Of a stretch of DNA of 52,497 nucleotides, positions 1 through 7,842 are shown in pieces. The position numbers were made by a program, and so were the translations under genes. The DNA is from a bacterium (GTDB lineage Bacteria > Actinomycetota > Thermoleophilia > Solirubrobacterales > 70-9). The stretch is taken from contig JAHEXV010000010.1 in assembly GCA_023251935.1 (NCBI GenBank), positions 1 to 52,497 of the forward strand. Reading direction: 5' to 3'. How positions within the stretch are numbered: position 1 is the first letter of the stretch; every line of letters starts with the position of its first letter. The notes under the pieces were generated by a model. The model was given only the letters and a program-made list of their open reading frames with translations. It did not search any database and had not been told where the DNA came from.

Positions 1-1060
1 CGGGGAACGTAGGGCCTCCCCGGAAGCCTCCGACCGAGAGGCCGTAAGCGAGCCCCTTGAAGGCGATCAGCAGGGCGAGCGCCGACAGCGACCAGGTGCT
101 CGCGCTCGCGACCAGCCCCGGGATGGCGTCCTGGCCCGAGAACAGCACCTCGTTGACGCTCCGCCCGCTTGCCGCATGGAAGGCGATCGCGAGGCCGGAT
201 ACCGCCACCCCGATCGCAGGGAGGAGCAAGTAGGGGTGCGGCCGTGCCACACGCACGGTTTGTCGGCCGAGTACGAAGATCCCGAATGTGATCACCGCGA
301 CGGCGATCGCGAGCGGGATCGTCCAGGCGAAGTCGACCAGGTCAGGACGATCGAAGGCGGGGAGCGGCAACGTGCCGAGTGAGATGTTGCTCGTGCTCAG
401 CCCGGTCCATGACCCCATGCCGATCGAGACCAGCGACCCGATCCCCGCGGCGAGGAGGCCCGGAATCAGCACCAGCGGCAGCCTCGGTCCACCCAATCCC
501 GCCGCCTCGATCACGATCACGGCGCCGATCAGGGGGGAGCCGAACAGGAACGAGATCCCCGCTATGGTGCCCGCCGCGGCGAGAAGCGCGCCCATCTCTG
601 GCGGCGCGTCCCTTCGAATCAGGCGCACGGTGAGGAGCCCGAGCCCCCCACCCACGGCGAGCAGCGGGGCCTCGGGCCCCACCACCAGCCCGAGGCCGAT
701 CGAGGCGATACCCGCGAGAATCACGCCTGGCAGCTCAATCGGGTGGGTGGGCGCTGCGTTGAGGCCCTCGGCTGGTATATGACCCCCCCGCCCGGGCAGG
801 CGCTGGATCGCGAAGGCGGCCACCACGCCGGCGATCGCGAGAATGGGGAGCGACCACCACACGGGCGCGGTGTCGTATCCGACATCCTGCGGGAGCTCGT
901 GGAACACCCACTGTTGCATCTGGTAGATCAGCTCCAGGAAGCCCCAGGCAGCGAGGGAGGCGATCACACCCACGAACGCCGCGAGCACAAGGAGCGCGAC
1001 GAACCGTCTGCTCCGCATCACCGAGGCGGGGTCCATCTGCGACGTAGCGGCGTCAGGCAT
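1..1060 (-). CDS. ClC-family chloride channel/antiporter, C-terminus cut by window edge
   Basis: Reads leftwards off the window, so only about the first 353 residues are visible. The protein is rich in membrane helices. The canonical GKEGP selectivity-filter motif appears as GPEAP near residue 129, and a GGxFxP-like GGPTFP closes the visible part. The GSGIP motif is replaced by a GGHIPAEG stretch near residue 92. ClC proteins move chloride across the membrane as channels or H+/Cl- exchangers; which one applies here is not visible. Start taken at ATG 1060; ATG 1072 is in frame and also possible. No partner gene is obvious. Confidence 0.85.
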   Translation of the reverse strand, partial: MPDAATSQMDPASVMRSRRFVALLVLAAFVGVIASLAAWGFLELIYQMQQWVFHELPQDVGYDTAPVWWSLPILAIAGVVAAFAIQRLPGRGGHIPAEGLNAAPTHPIELPGVILAGIASIGLGLVVGPEAPLLAVGGGLGLLTVRLIRRDAPPEMGALLAAAGTIAGISFLFGSPLIGAVIVIEAAGLGGPRLPLVLIPGLLAAGIGSLVSIGMGSWTGLSTSNISLGTLPLPAFDRPDLVDFAWTIPLAIAVAVITFGIFVLGRQTVRVARPHPYLLLPAIGVAVSGLAIAFHAASGRSVNEVLFSGQDAIPGLVASASTWSLSALALLIAFKGLAYGLSVGGFRGGPTFP

Positions 1061-1180
1061 GCCCGACACCATTCCGATCGGGGCCGCTACTACATGGCCC
1101 GAATCGGTTCGATGGGGGAGGGCTGCCCGGGTGAGCGATCAAGCCCGGCCGACCCTATACGCCCAAGCGACATGCCGGCA

Positions 1181-1234
1181 TCACGCGATACGGGTGAAGT
1201 CCGCGGTGGCGACGATTTCACGCGATGCGGGTGA
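1181..1234. repeat. Pair of 17-bp direct repeats, one mismatch
   Basis: TCACGCGATACGGGTGA at 1181-1197 and TCACGCGATGCGGGTGA at 1218-1234 lie 37 bp apart in the 256-base gap between the ClC gene and the small membrane protein at 1317. Each unit begins TCA and ends TGA, so it is weakly symmetric. Spacing and position suggest a regulator binding pair. The rest of the gap holds no gene that I can see. Confidence 0.5.
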
Positions 1235-1316
1235 TGCGGGACCCGGGGGGTTCGGCTTTGATTCAGATCCCAGGCCTGCCATGGGGCCAGGCCAGGAACC
1301 GAAAGGGAGGCTTCGA

Positions 1317-1502
1317 GTGTCAACTCTCCTCTGGATCTTGCTGGTGGTGATCTATGTGACGCTGCTCGTCACGCTCGGCGTGATGACGTTCCGCAAAGGC
1401 CATTTCGTGCTCTTCTGGGTCGGAATCATCTTCCCCGTGCTGTGGATCATCGGCGCCCTGATGGCGCCGACGGAACGCGCTCAGGCCGCCGGCGTGGAGT
1501 AG
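1317..1502 (+). CDS. Small hydrophobic membrane protein, 61 aa
   Basis: Two predicted membrane helices (about residues 4-22 and 32-50) joined by a short FRKGHF loop, with a short polar tail. The GTG start at 1317 has a good ribosome binding site (AAAGGGAGG, 6 bases away). The same frame extends upstream, but without a ribosome site and through the repeat region. No family recognised; the topology resembles small actinobacterial membrane proteins of unknown role. Preceded by the 17-bp repeat pair. Confidence 0.65.
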   Translation: MSTLLWILLVVIYVTLLVTLGVMTFRKGHFVLFWVGIIFPVLWIIGALMAPTERAQAAGVE

Positions 1503-1550
1503 TCAGATCGCCCTCCCCACGCTCCGCGAGCGGACGGTGGCGACGCTTGA

Positions 1551-3872
1551 TCAACGCGTCTTGATCAGCCCGGCCGCCTCCGCGGTGGTGACCGCCTCGG
1601 CCCGGGAGGACACGCCCAGCTTGCGGTAGGTCGACTGGGCTTGGGTCTTGACCGTGTTGGTGGAGATGCAGAGCCGCTCGGCGATCTCGCGGAAGCTCCG
1701 ATGCGAGGGGAGGAGGTGCAACAGTCGCAGCTCGGCCGGCGTCAACGGCCATTGTCCGCCGACCGATGCGACGGCATCCGCTGTTCGAGACGCCTCTTCG
1801 AGCCATTCATCCAAGACGACCGCATCCGGTGTCTGGCGCAGATAGCGAGCGGCGTCCGTGAGGTGATCGCGGGCGGTGGCGACATCGTCCAACAGAAGCA
1901 GCGCCCGGGCCAGCACGATCCGAACCTCCGCCTCGTACCAGGGACTGAACTCTGTGAGCAGCTCGAGCAGTCCGGCCGACTGCCTCGCGTGGCGAGCCGC
2001 CCTCTCGATCCGGCCACGCTTCGCGTGGACCAGAGCCGAGACGGCGAACACGAGCGCATCCGTCGGATAGCTCTCGAGCCCGAACCGTTCGGTCAGCGAG
2101 ATGGCCATCGCCGTGGCCGTTGCCGCGGCGTCGAAGTCGTTCTCGTCCAACTCGATCAGGCCGAGCTGGGCGAGGCAGATGACCTGCACGCTAGGCACCG
2201 TCGCTGCGGCCGCGCGACGCGAGCCGTCCTCCAGCAGCCGACGGGCTTGGTCGCGATCTCCGGTCAGATGTCGCGCGGCCCCTGCGGTCATCTGACACGC
2301 TGAGCGCCACGGGCTGTCCTCGGGGAGGAGGTCGTTCGAGCGCGTGACGATGTCTCCCATGCTGACGACCCCGGCCCTGGCGGCCCCGATCGCGCTAACC
2401 AGCTCCGCGCTCGCCCATAGGGCGTTCCGTTCGGATTTCGGCACGCTCTCGATCTTGCTCAGCGCCGCCGAGGTCCAACGCTCGACCTGGGCTCCGTTGC
2501 CCCGTATGAGCTGACTAGTGGCCATCGCCAGGGAGAGCGTCGGCCAGTCGGGAATCTGCGCTTCCGGGAGCTCCGCGAGCCAGCGATGCAGGGTTGCCTC
2601 GCGGCCGCGGCTCGCGTATTCCGGGGTGACGGTCCAGATCAGCCTGCCGAGGGCGTTCATGTCCCTCGCCGCGATCGCGTGGGGGACCGAGCGGTCGAAG
2701 TCCCCCCGCTCGGCGTACCAACGGCTGGCTCGCCTGTGCAGTTCGACGACCCGGCGTTCTCCGAGGCGTTGGAGCTCCGATGCCAGCATCTCGCGAAGAA
2801 GCGCGTGGTAGCGATATTCCGCGTCCTTGCGATCGAGGGGGATAAGCAGCAGGTTCGAACGGGAGAGCCGCCGCAGCGTGTTGGCTGACCCCTCCCGCTC
2901 GAGGATCGCGTCGCAGAGCGGCCCCGTGAGCCGGTCGAGAATCGAGGTCGCGGTCAGGAACTCCAAGCTGTCCGGGGGCTGGCTGGAGAGGAACTCGTCG
3001 CGCAGGTAGTCGCCGACCAGCCGGTCGTCGCCGGCAAAGCGCTCGATCGCCACCCCCGGGTCGCGCTCTCCCTCGAGGGAGAGGACGGCGAGGTAGAGCC
3101 CCGCCGGCCAGCCCTCGGTGCGCTCGACCAGCCGCTTCAGGGCACCGCGGCCGAGCTCGTACCCGTGGGCGCGTTGGAACTCTGAGGCCTCCGACTGCGT
3201 CATCACCAGGTCATGAGCGTGAAGCTCGGTGAGCCGACGGTTTGCGCGCAGGCGACCAACCGGAAGCGGTGGCTCGGCGCGAGACGCAAGGGCGAGTTGC
3301 GATCCGGCGGGAAACTGCGCCAAGATCTCGACCAGAGCATTCAGCGCCACGGGTTCGATCACCGTATGGAGATCGTCGAGCACCAGGACGAACCGGCGCT
3401 CGCGAGCGCCGATCGATGCACCCAGTCGCGGCACGACCACGTTCGAGATACCGGGGCGGGAGGTGGAGAGCGCGTCGAAGACCCCCTGGTCAATCGCCTC
3501 GATCTCGTGGAGCGCGGACGCGATCGCCCTGAGCAGCAGCACCGGATCGTTGTGGCGGTCGTCGAGCAGTAGGCCGGTGAATGGCCGATCGTCGGCCTTT
3601 TCCCACTGGGACAGGACAGTGGTCTTCCCGTAGCCGGCGGGCGCGACGACCAATAGGATCGGCGTCTCGGTTGACGCGATCAGCCGAGAGACGAGTCTCT
3701 CGCGCCAGACGAGCCCGCGACGCGAGCCGTCTGCGGGTTGCCGGGCGACTGCCCTCGGCGGCAGAGCGCTGGGATCGCCGTTTGGCGCCGTCTCGAGCGT
3801 GCTTCCCTCAGCCTCCCCAGACAATCCTTGGGCGACCCCCGTCTCGGACGGTCTTGAGTCTCGCGGCGTCAT
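1551..3872 (-). CDS. LuxR-family transcriptional regulator of the large ATP-binding (MalT/LAL) type
   Basis: About 773 residues. A P-loop (APAGYGKTT, near residue 77) and a Walker B (FVLVLDDLH) form the STAND NTPase part, followed by a helical TPR-like middle. A C-terminal LuxR helix-turn-helix spans about residues 700-765 (TPAELRLL to VKTQAQSTYRKLGV). LAL proteins switch on target operons after binding a ligand and ATP; the ligand here is unknown. Start taken at ATG 3872; a GTG at 3926 in the same frame would add 18 residues. It stands alone, convergent with the small membrane protein at 1317. Confidence 0.9.
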   Translation of the reverse strand: MTPRDSRPSETGVAQGLSGEAEGSTLETAPNGDPSALPPRAVARQPADGSRRGLVWRERLVSRLIASTETPILLVVAPAGYGKTTVLSQWEKADDRPFTGLLLDDRHNDPVLLLRAIASALHEIEAIDQGVFDALSTSRPGISNVVVPRLGASIGARERRFVLVLDDLHTVIEPVALNALVEILAQFPAGSQLALASRAEPPLPVGRLRANRRLTELHAHDLVMTQSEASEFQRAHGYELGRGALKRLVERTEGWPAGLYLAVLSLEGERDPGVAIERFAGDDRLVGDYLRDEFLSSQPPDSLEFLTATSILDRLTGPLCDAILEREGSANTLRRLSRSNLLLIPLDRKDAEYRYHALLREMLASELQRLGERRVVELHRRASRWYAERGDFDRSVPHAIAARDMNALGRLIWTVTPEYASRGREATLHRWLAELPEAQIPDWPTLSLAMATSQLIRGNGAQVERWTSAALSKIESVPKSERNALWASAELVSAIGAARAGVVSMGDIVTRSNDLLPEDSPWRSACQMTAGAARHLTGDRDQARRLLEDGSRRAAAATVPSVQVICLAQLGLIELDENDFDAAATATAMAISLTERFGLESYPTDALVFAVSALVHAKRGRIERAARHARQSAGLLELLTEFSPWYEAEVRIVLARALLLLDDVATARDHLTDAARYLRQTPDAVVLDEWLEEASRTADAVASVGGQWPLTPAELRLLHLLPSHRSFREIAERLCISTNTVKTQAQSTYRKLGVSSRAEAVTTAEAAGLIKTR

Positions 3873-4042
3873 CAAAGGCTCATGTCGACGCCGGTAGCGT
3901 ATTGGAGGAAGTACGCCGAGTCGCACGGCCTGGTACTCGTGCAGGCAGCCTTCCGCTGGGCCAAGCGTGACTTATCCCGCTTTGGCCTGCGAGAAAACAC
4001 GCAGCCGACCGCCGGTTGGCCGACTGCACGCATTATCCCCTC

Positions 4043-4077
4043 GGGAGCCCAGCGGCGCGCCCGCCGCGTGGGCTCCC
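4043..4077 (-). terminator. Terminator-like hairpin behind the DUF7144 gene
   Basis: GGGAGCCCA pairs with TGGGCTCCC, and the inner GCGGCG pairs with CGCCGC around a CGC loop with one bulge. The stem starts 27 bases beyond the stop of the minus-strand gene at 4104. No T-run follows, as is common in high-GC actinobacteria. It lies in the roughly 230-base gap before the LuxR gene; nothing else is obvious in that gap. Confidence 0.5.
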
Positions 4078-4103
4078 GCTACGAGCAGCCCAGACTGAGC
4101 AGC

Positions 4104-4505
4104 TCAGACTCCTGAGGGGGGCCTCCGTTCCGGAGCGCTCTCCTCCTCGCCGTAGACCACGATGCCGTAGACGACGTACACGCACAGGACGAAAACGCCG
4201 AGCGACCACCACGGGTAGTTGCCGCCGATGGACAGCAGGGCCCCGATCGCACCGACGCTGCCGGCGGCGATGCCGATTACCCGGCCGTACACGTTGCCGG
4301 CCATCAGCGAGAAACCCGCGGTGAGCTGGATCACCCCGAGGATGATCAGAACCCAGCCGAGTGCGTTCAGGTTCGTGAGTACGTACCTCGTGTCGTTGAC
4401 GAAGACGTTTGCATCCGCCAAGGCTCCAATGCCGTAGATGATGTTGATCGTGCCCACCAGCAACAGCACGATTGCTGCGAACACGACGCGTCCGGCACCT
4501 CTCAC
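4104..4505 (-). CDS. DUF7144-type four-helix membrane protein
   Basis: 133 residues with four membrane helices and an acidic/basic tail (EEESAPERR). The pattern of a first helix, a short extracellular loop with LTNLNALGW, then three helices matches the DUF7144 family common in actinobacteria; its function is not known. The GTG start at 4505 is well supported by AAAGGAG six bases upstream. Single gene, between the LuxR regulator and the diguanylate cyclase on the same strand. Confidence 0.75.
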   Translation of the reverse strand: MRGAGRVVFAAIVLLLVGTINIIYGIGALADANVFVNDTRYVLTNLNALGWVLIILGVIQLTAGFSLMAGNVYGRVIGIAAGSVGAIGALLSIGGNYPWWSLGVFVLCVYVVYGIVVYGEEESAPERRPPSGV

Positions 4506-4672
4506 TTGCAGCTCCTTTCTCTAGCTACGCCGGTCGTGGCGGCCATGCCGCCAGCACCGAGTTGCGACCAGCGTAGAACGAACATAAACAGCCCAACCGG
4601 ATGCTTCCTCACCCGGAAGGGGTGATTGCCGAGTCTCAACCTGAACAGGTGATGCGCTGGGCCTGGGCTCAG

Positions 4673-5704
4673 CTAGGCGCTGCCGGGTACCTCGACGGGG
4701 ATCGACTGCTCCAACCCGGGCGTCAGGCTCAGCGGGGCGGTCTGAGTCCGCCCGGGTCCGGCGGCCTTGGAAGCGTAGAGGGCGACATCGCAGCGGCGCA
4801 ACAGCTCGTCGAGCGTCTCGCGACGATCCCAGACGGCAACGCCGGCCGAGAACGAGCCCCGGGCGGGCGTGGTTTCGCGCAGCCTGTGGACCGTCTCCGC
4901 CACGCCCTCCAGCTCGGTGTTGGGGAGCAGCGCGACGAACTCATCCCCACCGAGTCGCGCCAGCACGTCGCCGCCTCGAACCGCGGCTCGCATCCGGTCC
5001 GCCGTCTCCTGGAGCACGCGGTCGCCCGCATCGTGGCCCATCGAGTCGTTGATCTCCTTCAGGTCGTCGAGATCGATCGCGGCGATGCCGATCGAGGTTC
5101 CCGAGCGCCGGGCCCGGATCAGCTCGCGGCGGGTCGCTTCGGTCCAGCCCCGTCTGTTGAGGAGCCCGGTGAGATGGTCGATAACCGCCTCGTGCCGCAG
5201 ACGTTCGGTCAGTCGTTGGGTCTCGCGGGTCACGGCGCGCAGCGATCCGGCGACGCTCACTCCGACGAACACCAGCAGGGCGGCGCTCCCCCAGTCCACC
5301 GGATAGGCCGGGGGCCCGACTACGAGCATCGGCAGGAACGACGATCCCGCCAGCACCACCATGCCCGCGATCAGCTCGCGGTCGGTGGCCTGCACCCCGA
5401 ACCAGATCATCGCCATCATCATCAGCACCGAGTAGCCGGAGGCCGGCCCTCCCGTGTACGCCTGCATCAATGCGAGGGCCGGGATTCCCCCGAAAGCGCC
5501 GAGGTAGAAGAGGACGCGGTTTCGGCGGGAAACGGTGGTCACGATCAGTGGCGCGACGCAGCCACCTGCCGCGCCGATGAAGAACACGGGCCGGTGGGAG
5601 GCGAAGTCCGTCGCCGTCGCGATGCCGATCGGCACGACGTTGCCGAGCATCGCGTAGTGCATCGCCCGCATCCGCTGTCTGGCGTTGAAGCGCAGTGGCC
5701 CCAT
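4673..5704 (-). CDS. Membrane-bound diguanylate cyclase (GGDEF)
   Basis: 343 residues. The first 155 or so are about six membrane helices, probably a sensor. A linker follows, then a GGDEF domain (about 172-320). The catalytic GGDEF is intact at 252-256. The inhibitory I-site RxxD (RGGD, 243-246) sits the usual five residues before it, so the enzyme should make cyclic di-GMP from GTP and be product-inhibited. The metal-binding aspartate (DLDDLK, near 211) is present. No EAL domain. Start ATG 5704; later in-frame ATGs at residues 12, 15 and 19 are possible. Confidence 0.9.
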   Translation of the reverse strand: MGPLRFNARQRMRAMHYAMLGNVVPIGIATATDFASHRPVFFIGAAGGCVAPLIVTTVSRRNRVLFYLGAFGGIPALALMQAYTGGPASGYSVLMMMAMIWFGVQATDRELIAGMVVLAGSSFLPMLVVGPPAYPVDWGSAALLVFVGVSVAGSLRAVTRETQRLTERLRHEAVIDHLTGLLNRRGWTEATRRELIRARRSGTSIGIAAIDLDDLKEINDSMGHDAGDRVLQETADRMRAAVRGGDVLARLGGDEFVALLPNTELEGVAETVHRLRETTPARGSFSAGVAVWDRRETLDELLRRCDVALYASKAAGPGRTQTAPLSLTPGLEQSIPVEVPGSA

Positions 5705-5831
5705 CGCCCTGGTTGTCGGCTGAAGCGGTCAATCCTGGAATCATCGGCCGTCTCTCCCGGGCAACCGTCTAACCGGGTTTCGCGTCGGCGGGCGCCTTCT
5801 TGTGGTCAGCCCCCCGGTCGCCCTACGACGG

Positions 5832-6812
5832 TCAGATCACGCGGTCCGCGGCCATCGCCCCGAAGAGCAGCGTCAGATAGGCAAGGGAGGCGAGGTGGAG
5901 GCGGACGGCCGCCGCCGCCGACGGCCGCACCAGCAGGGCCGTCGCGAGGCCGATGAAGCCGGCCCCGAGCACCAGCGCGGCCGCCAGGTAGAGGGGCCCG
6001 AACAGCCCGGTGAGGAAGGGGGCAACGGTGAGCGCCACCAGGGCGATCGCGTAGACCAGGATCTCGCGGCGGGTGACCAGATCGCCGCGGGCGACCGGCA
6101 GCATCGGGATCCCGGCGCGGTCGTAGTCGTCCTTGACCAGCAGCGACAGCGCCCAGAAGTGGGGAGGCGTCCAGAGGAAGACGATCGCGAACGGGTACAG
6201 GGCGTCGAGGGTCAGCCCGCCGGTGGCCGCGGCCCAGCCGACGAGCGGCGGGACGGCGCCGGCGGCGCCGCCGATGACGATGTTCTGCGGGGTCAGCGGC
6301 TTCAGCCACAGCGTGTAGACGAACACGTATCCGAGCAGCCCCGCGAGGGCGAGCGCCGCGGCGGCGACGTTGACGGCGACTGCCAGCTCGACGATCGACA
6401 GCACGCCCAGCGCAATCCCGAAGACGAGGCCGTGCATGGGCTCGATCCGCCCGGTGACCAGGGGCCGGGCGCAGGTTCGCGCCATCCGCGCGTCGCGGTC
6501 GCGCTCCAGGTAGTGGTTGATGGCCCCGGCGCCGCCGGCGGCGAGATAGCCGCCGAGCATGGTGCAGAAGATCGTGATCAGGCCCGGGCCGGACGGGTCG
6601 GCGACGAACATCGTCGCGACCGTGGTCGCCAGCAGCAACGAGATGATCCGCGGCTTGGTGAGCGCGAGGTAGTCGCGCGCCAGCTCGGCGAGCGGGCGGC
6701 GCGAGGGCGGCGACAGGGCCGCCTGTCCCAGGGGCGCGGCGGCGCCCTCCGCGGCGCCCCCCTCGATCGCCGGGCCGCGCACCAGATCGCCCGTCTTGGT
6801 CGCGCTCTCCAT
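5832..6812 (-). CDS. ctaB: Protoheme IX farnesyltransferase (heme O synthase)
   Basis: 326 residues, nine or so membrane helices of the UbiA prenyltransferase fold. Both polar motifs are present: N99 with the Asp/Arg-rich ERDRDARM stretch and RPLVTGR after it, and KDDYDRAGIPMLPV near 227-240. It attaches a farnesyl group to heme b to give heme O. About 45 N-terminal residues are low-complexity and likely cytoplasmic. It is the last gene of the minus-strand operon; its ATG is 5 bases from the ctaA stop. Looks fully functional, in contrast to the oxidase subunits upstream. Confidence 0.95.
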   Translation of the reverse strand: MESATKTGDLVRGPAIEGGAAEGAAAPLGQAALSPPSRRPLAELARDYLALTKPRIISLLLATTVATMFVADPSGPGLITIFCTMLGGYLAAGGAGAINHYLERDRDARMARTCARPLVTGRIEPMHGLVFGIALGVLSIVELAVAVNVAAAALALAGLLGYVFVYTLWLKPLTPQNIVIGGAAGAVPPLVGWAAATGGLTLDALYPFAIVFLWTPPHFWALSLLVKDDYDRAGIPMLPVARGDLVTRREILVYAIALVALTVAPFLTGLFGPLYLAAALVLGAGFIGLATALLVRPSAAAAVRLHLASLAYLTLLFGAMAADRVI

Positions 6813-6817
6813 GGTCG

Positions 6818-7837
6818 TCAGGCCGTGACCGCCTGGGTGTCCGCGGTTCCGGTCTCCCTCAGACGCCCTCGAGCTTCCACGGGCACCTCGACCAGCGAGG
6901 CGGCCGCGTAGACGACGGTCGCCCAGAGGATAGTGGCCAGGGTCAGGTGGGCGACGACCAGCGAGGGGTGCTTTCCGAGCCACACGTTCAGCGCCCCGAG
7001 CAGGATCTGGCAGCCGAGCAGCAGCGGGATGACCGCGAAGGCGGGGTTGGGGACGCGACGCCTCCAGGCCACCGCGGTCATCGCCAGGACGGCGATCGTG
7101 GTCAGGTACATGAGCAGCCGGTGGGTGAGCTGGATGTCGACCAGGCGCCCGTAGGAGAACGGCATGAACTTGTCGAGGCAGGTGGGGAACTGCTCGCCGC
7201 ACGCCAGGTGCGCCCCGAGCACCGGTTGGTTGGCGGTGCCCTCGCCCTCGGTGCCGGCCACGTAGCCGCCGGCGACGATGGTCGCGAGCAGAAGCACCGT
7301 CGCGGCCGCGGCGGTGGCGCGCAGGGCGCGCGAGCCATCGACGGCCGGCGCGCCCGGCGCCGGCTGGGCGATCCGGCGAAGGGCGATCAGCAGGCCGAGG
7401 AGAAGCATCGCCAGCCCCAGGTGGGCGGCGACCAGCGCCGAGTGCAGCCCGTGCTCGACGGTCAGGCCCCCGAGCGCCGCCTGGGCGAGGACCAGGATCC
7501 CGGCCGCCACCGTCCCCCGCACCAGCCACCGCCGCTCGCGAAGTCGCCGGAAGGCCTGGAACGCTAGCGCGGCGAGCAGCACCACGACCACGGTCGCCAC
7601 CAGGCGGTGGCTGAACTCGATCACCTGGTGCTCCTGGAGGAAGGGCAGCAGCCGGCCGCCGCAAAGGGGCCAGCCATGGGTGCCGCTTCCGGCCGCCCCG
7701 CAGCCGAGGCCCGAGTCGCTGACTCGGACCACCCCGCCCAGCACGATCAGCGCGAAGGTGGCCACGATGGTCGCGGCGAGGAGGCGGCGGAAGCGGATCA
7801 GGGCGTCCACCTCGCCGCGAGGGGCGACGCGGTGCAT
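6818..7837 (-). CDS. ctaA: Heme A synthase (COX15/CtaA)
   Basis: 339 residues, eight membrane helices in two four-helix halves. The heme-ligand histidines of the family are present: H77 (EFSHR), H139 (AAHLGL), H239 (LTHRL) and H297 (VAHLTL). Cysteine pairs C46/C59 and C213/C220 are in the extracellular loops. It oxidises heme O to heme A. Start taken as ATG 7837; a GTG directly before it (7840) is in frame. It follows the subunit I stop by 5 bases, so it is co-translated or nearly so. All key residues are intact, so heme A can be made even though the neighbouring subunit I cannot bind it in the normal way. Confidence 0.95.
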   Translation of the reverse strand: MHRVAPRGEVDALIRFRRLLAATIVATFALIVLGGVVRVSDSGLGCGAAGSGTHGWPLCGGRLLPFLQEHQVIEFSHRLVATVVVVLLAALAFQAFRRLRERRWLVRGTVAAGILVLAQAALGGLTVEHGLHSALVAAHLGLAMLLLGLLIALRRIAQPAPGAPAVDGSRALRATAAAATVLLLATIVAGGYVAGTEGEGTANQPVLGAHLACGEQFPTCLDKFMPFSYGRLVDIQLTHRLLMYLTTIAVLAMTAVAWRRRVPNPAFAVIPLLLGCQILLGALNVWLGKHPSLVVAHLTLATILWATVVYAAASLVEVPVEARGRLRETGTADTQAVTA

Positions 7838-7842
7838 CACGG

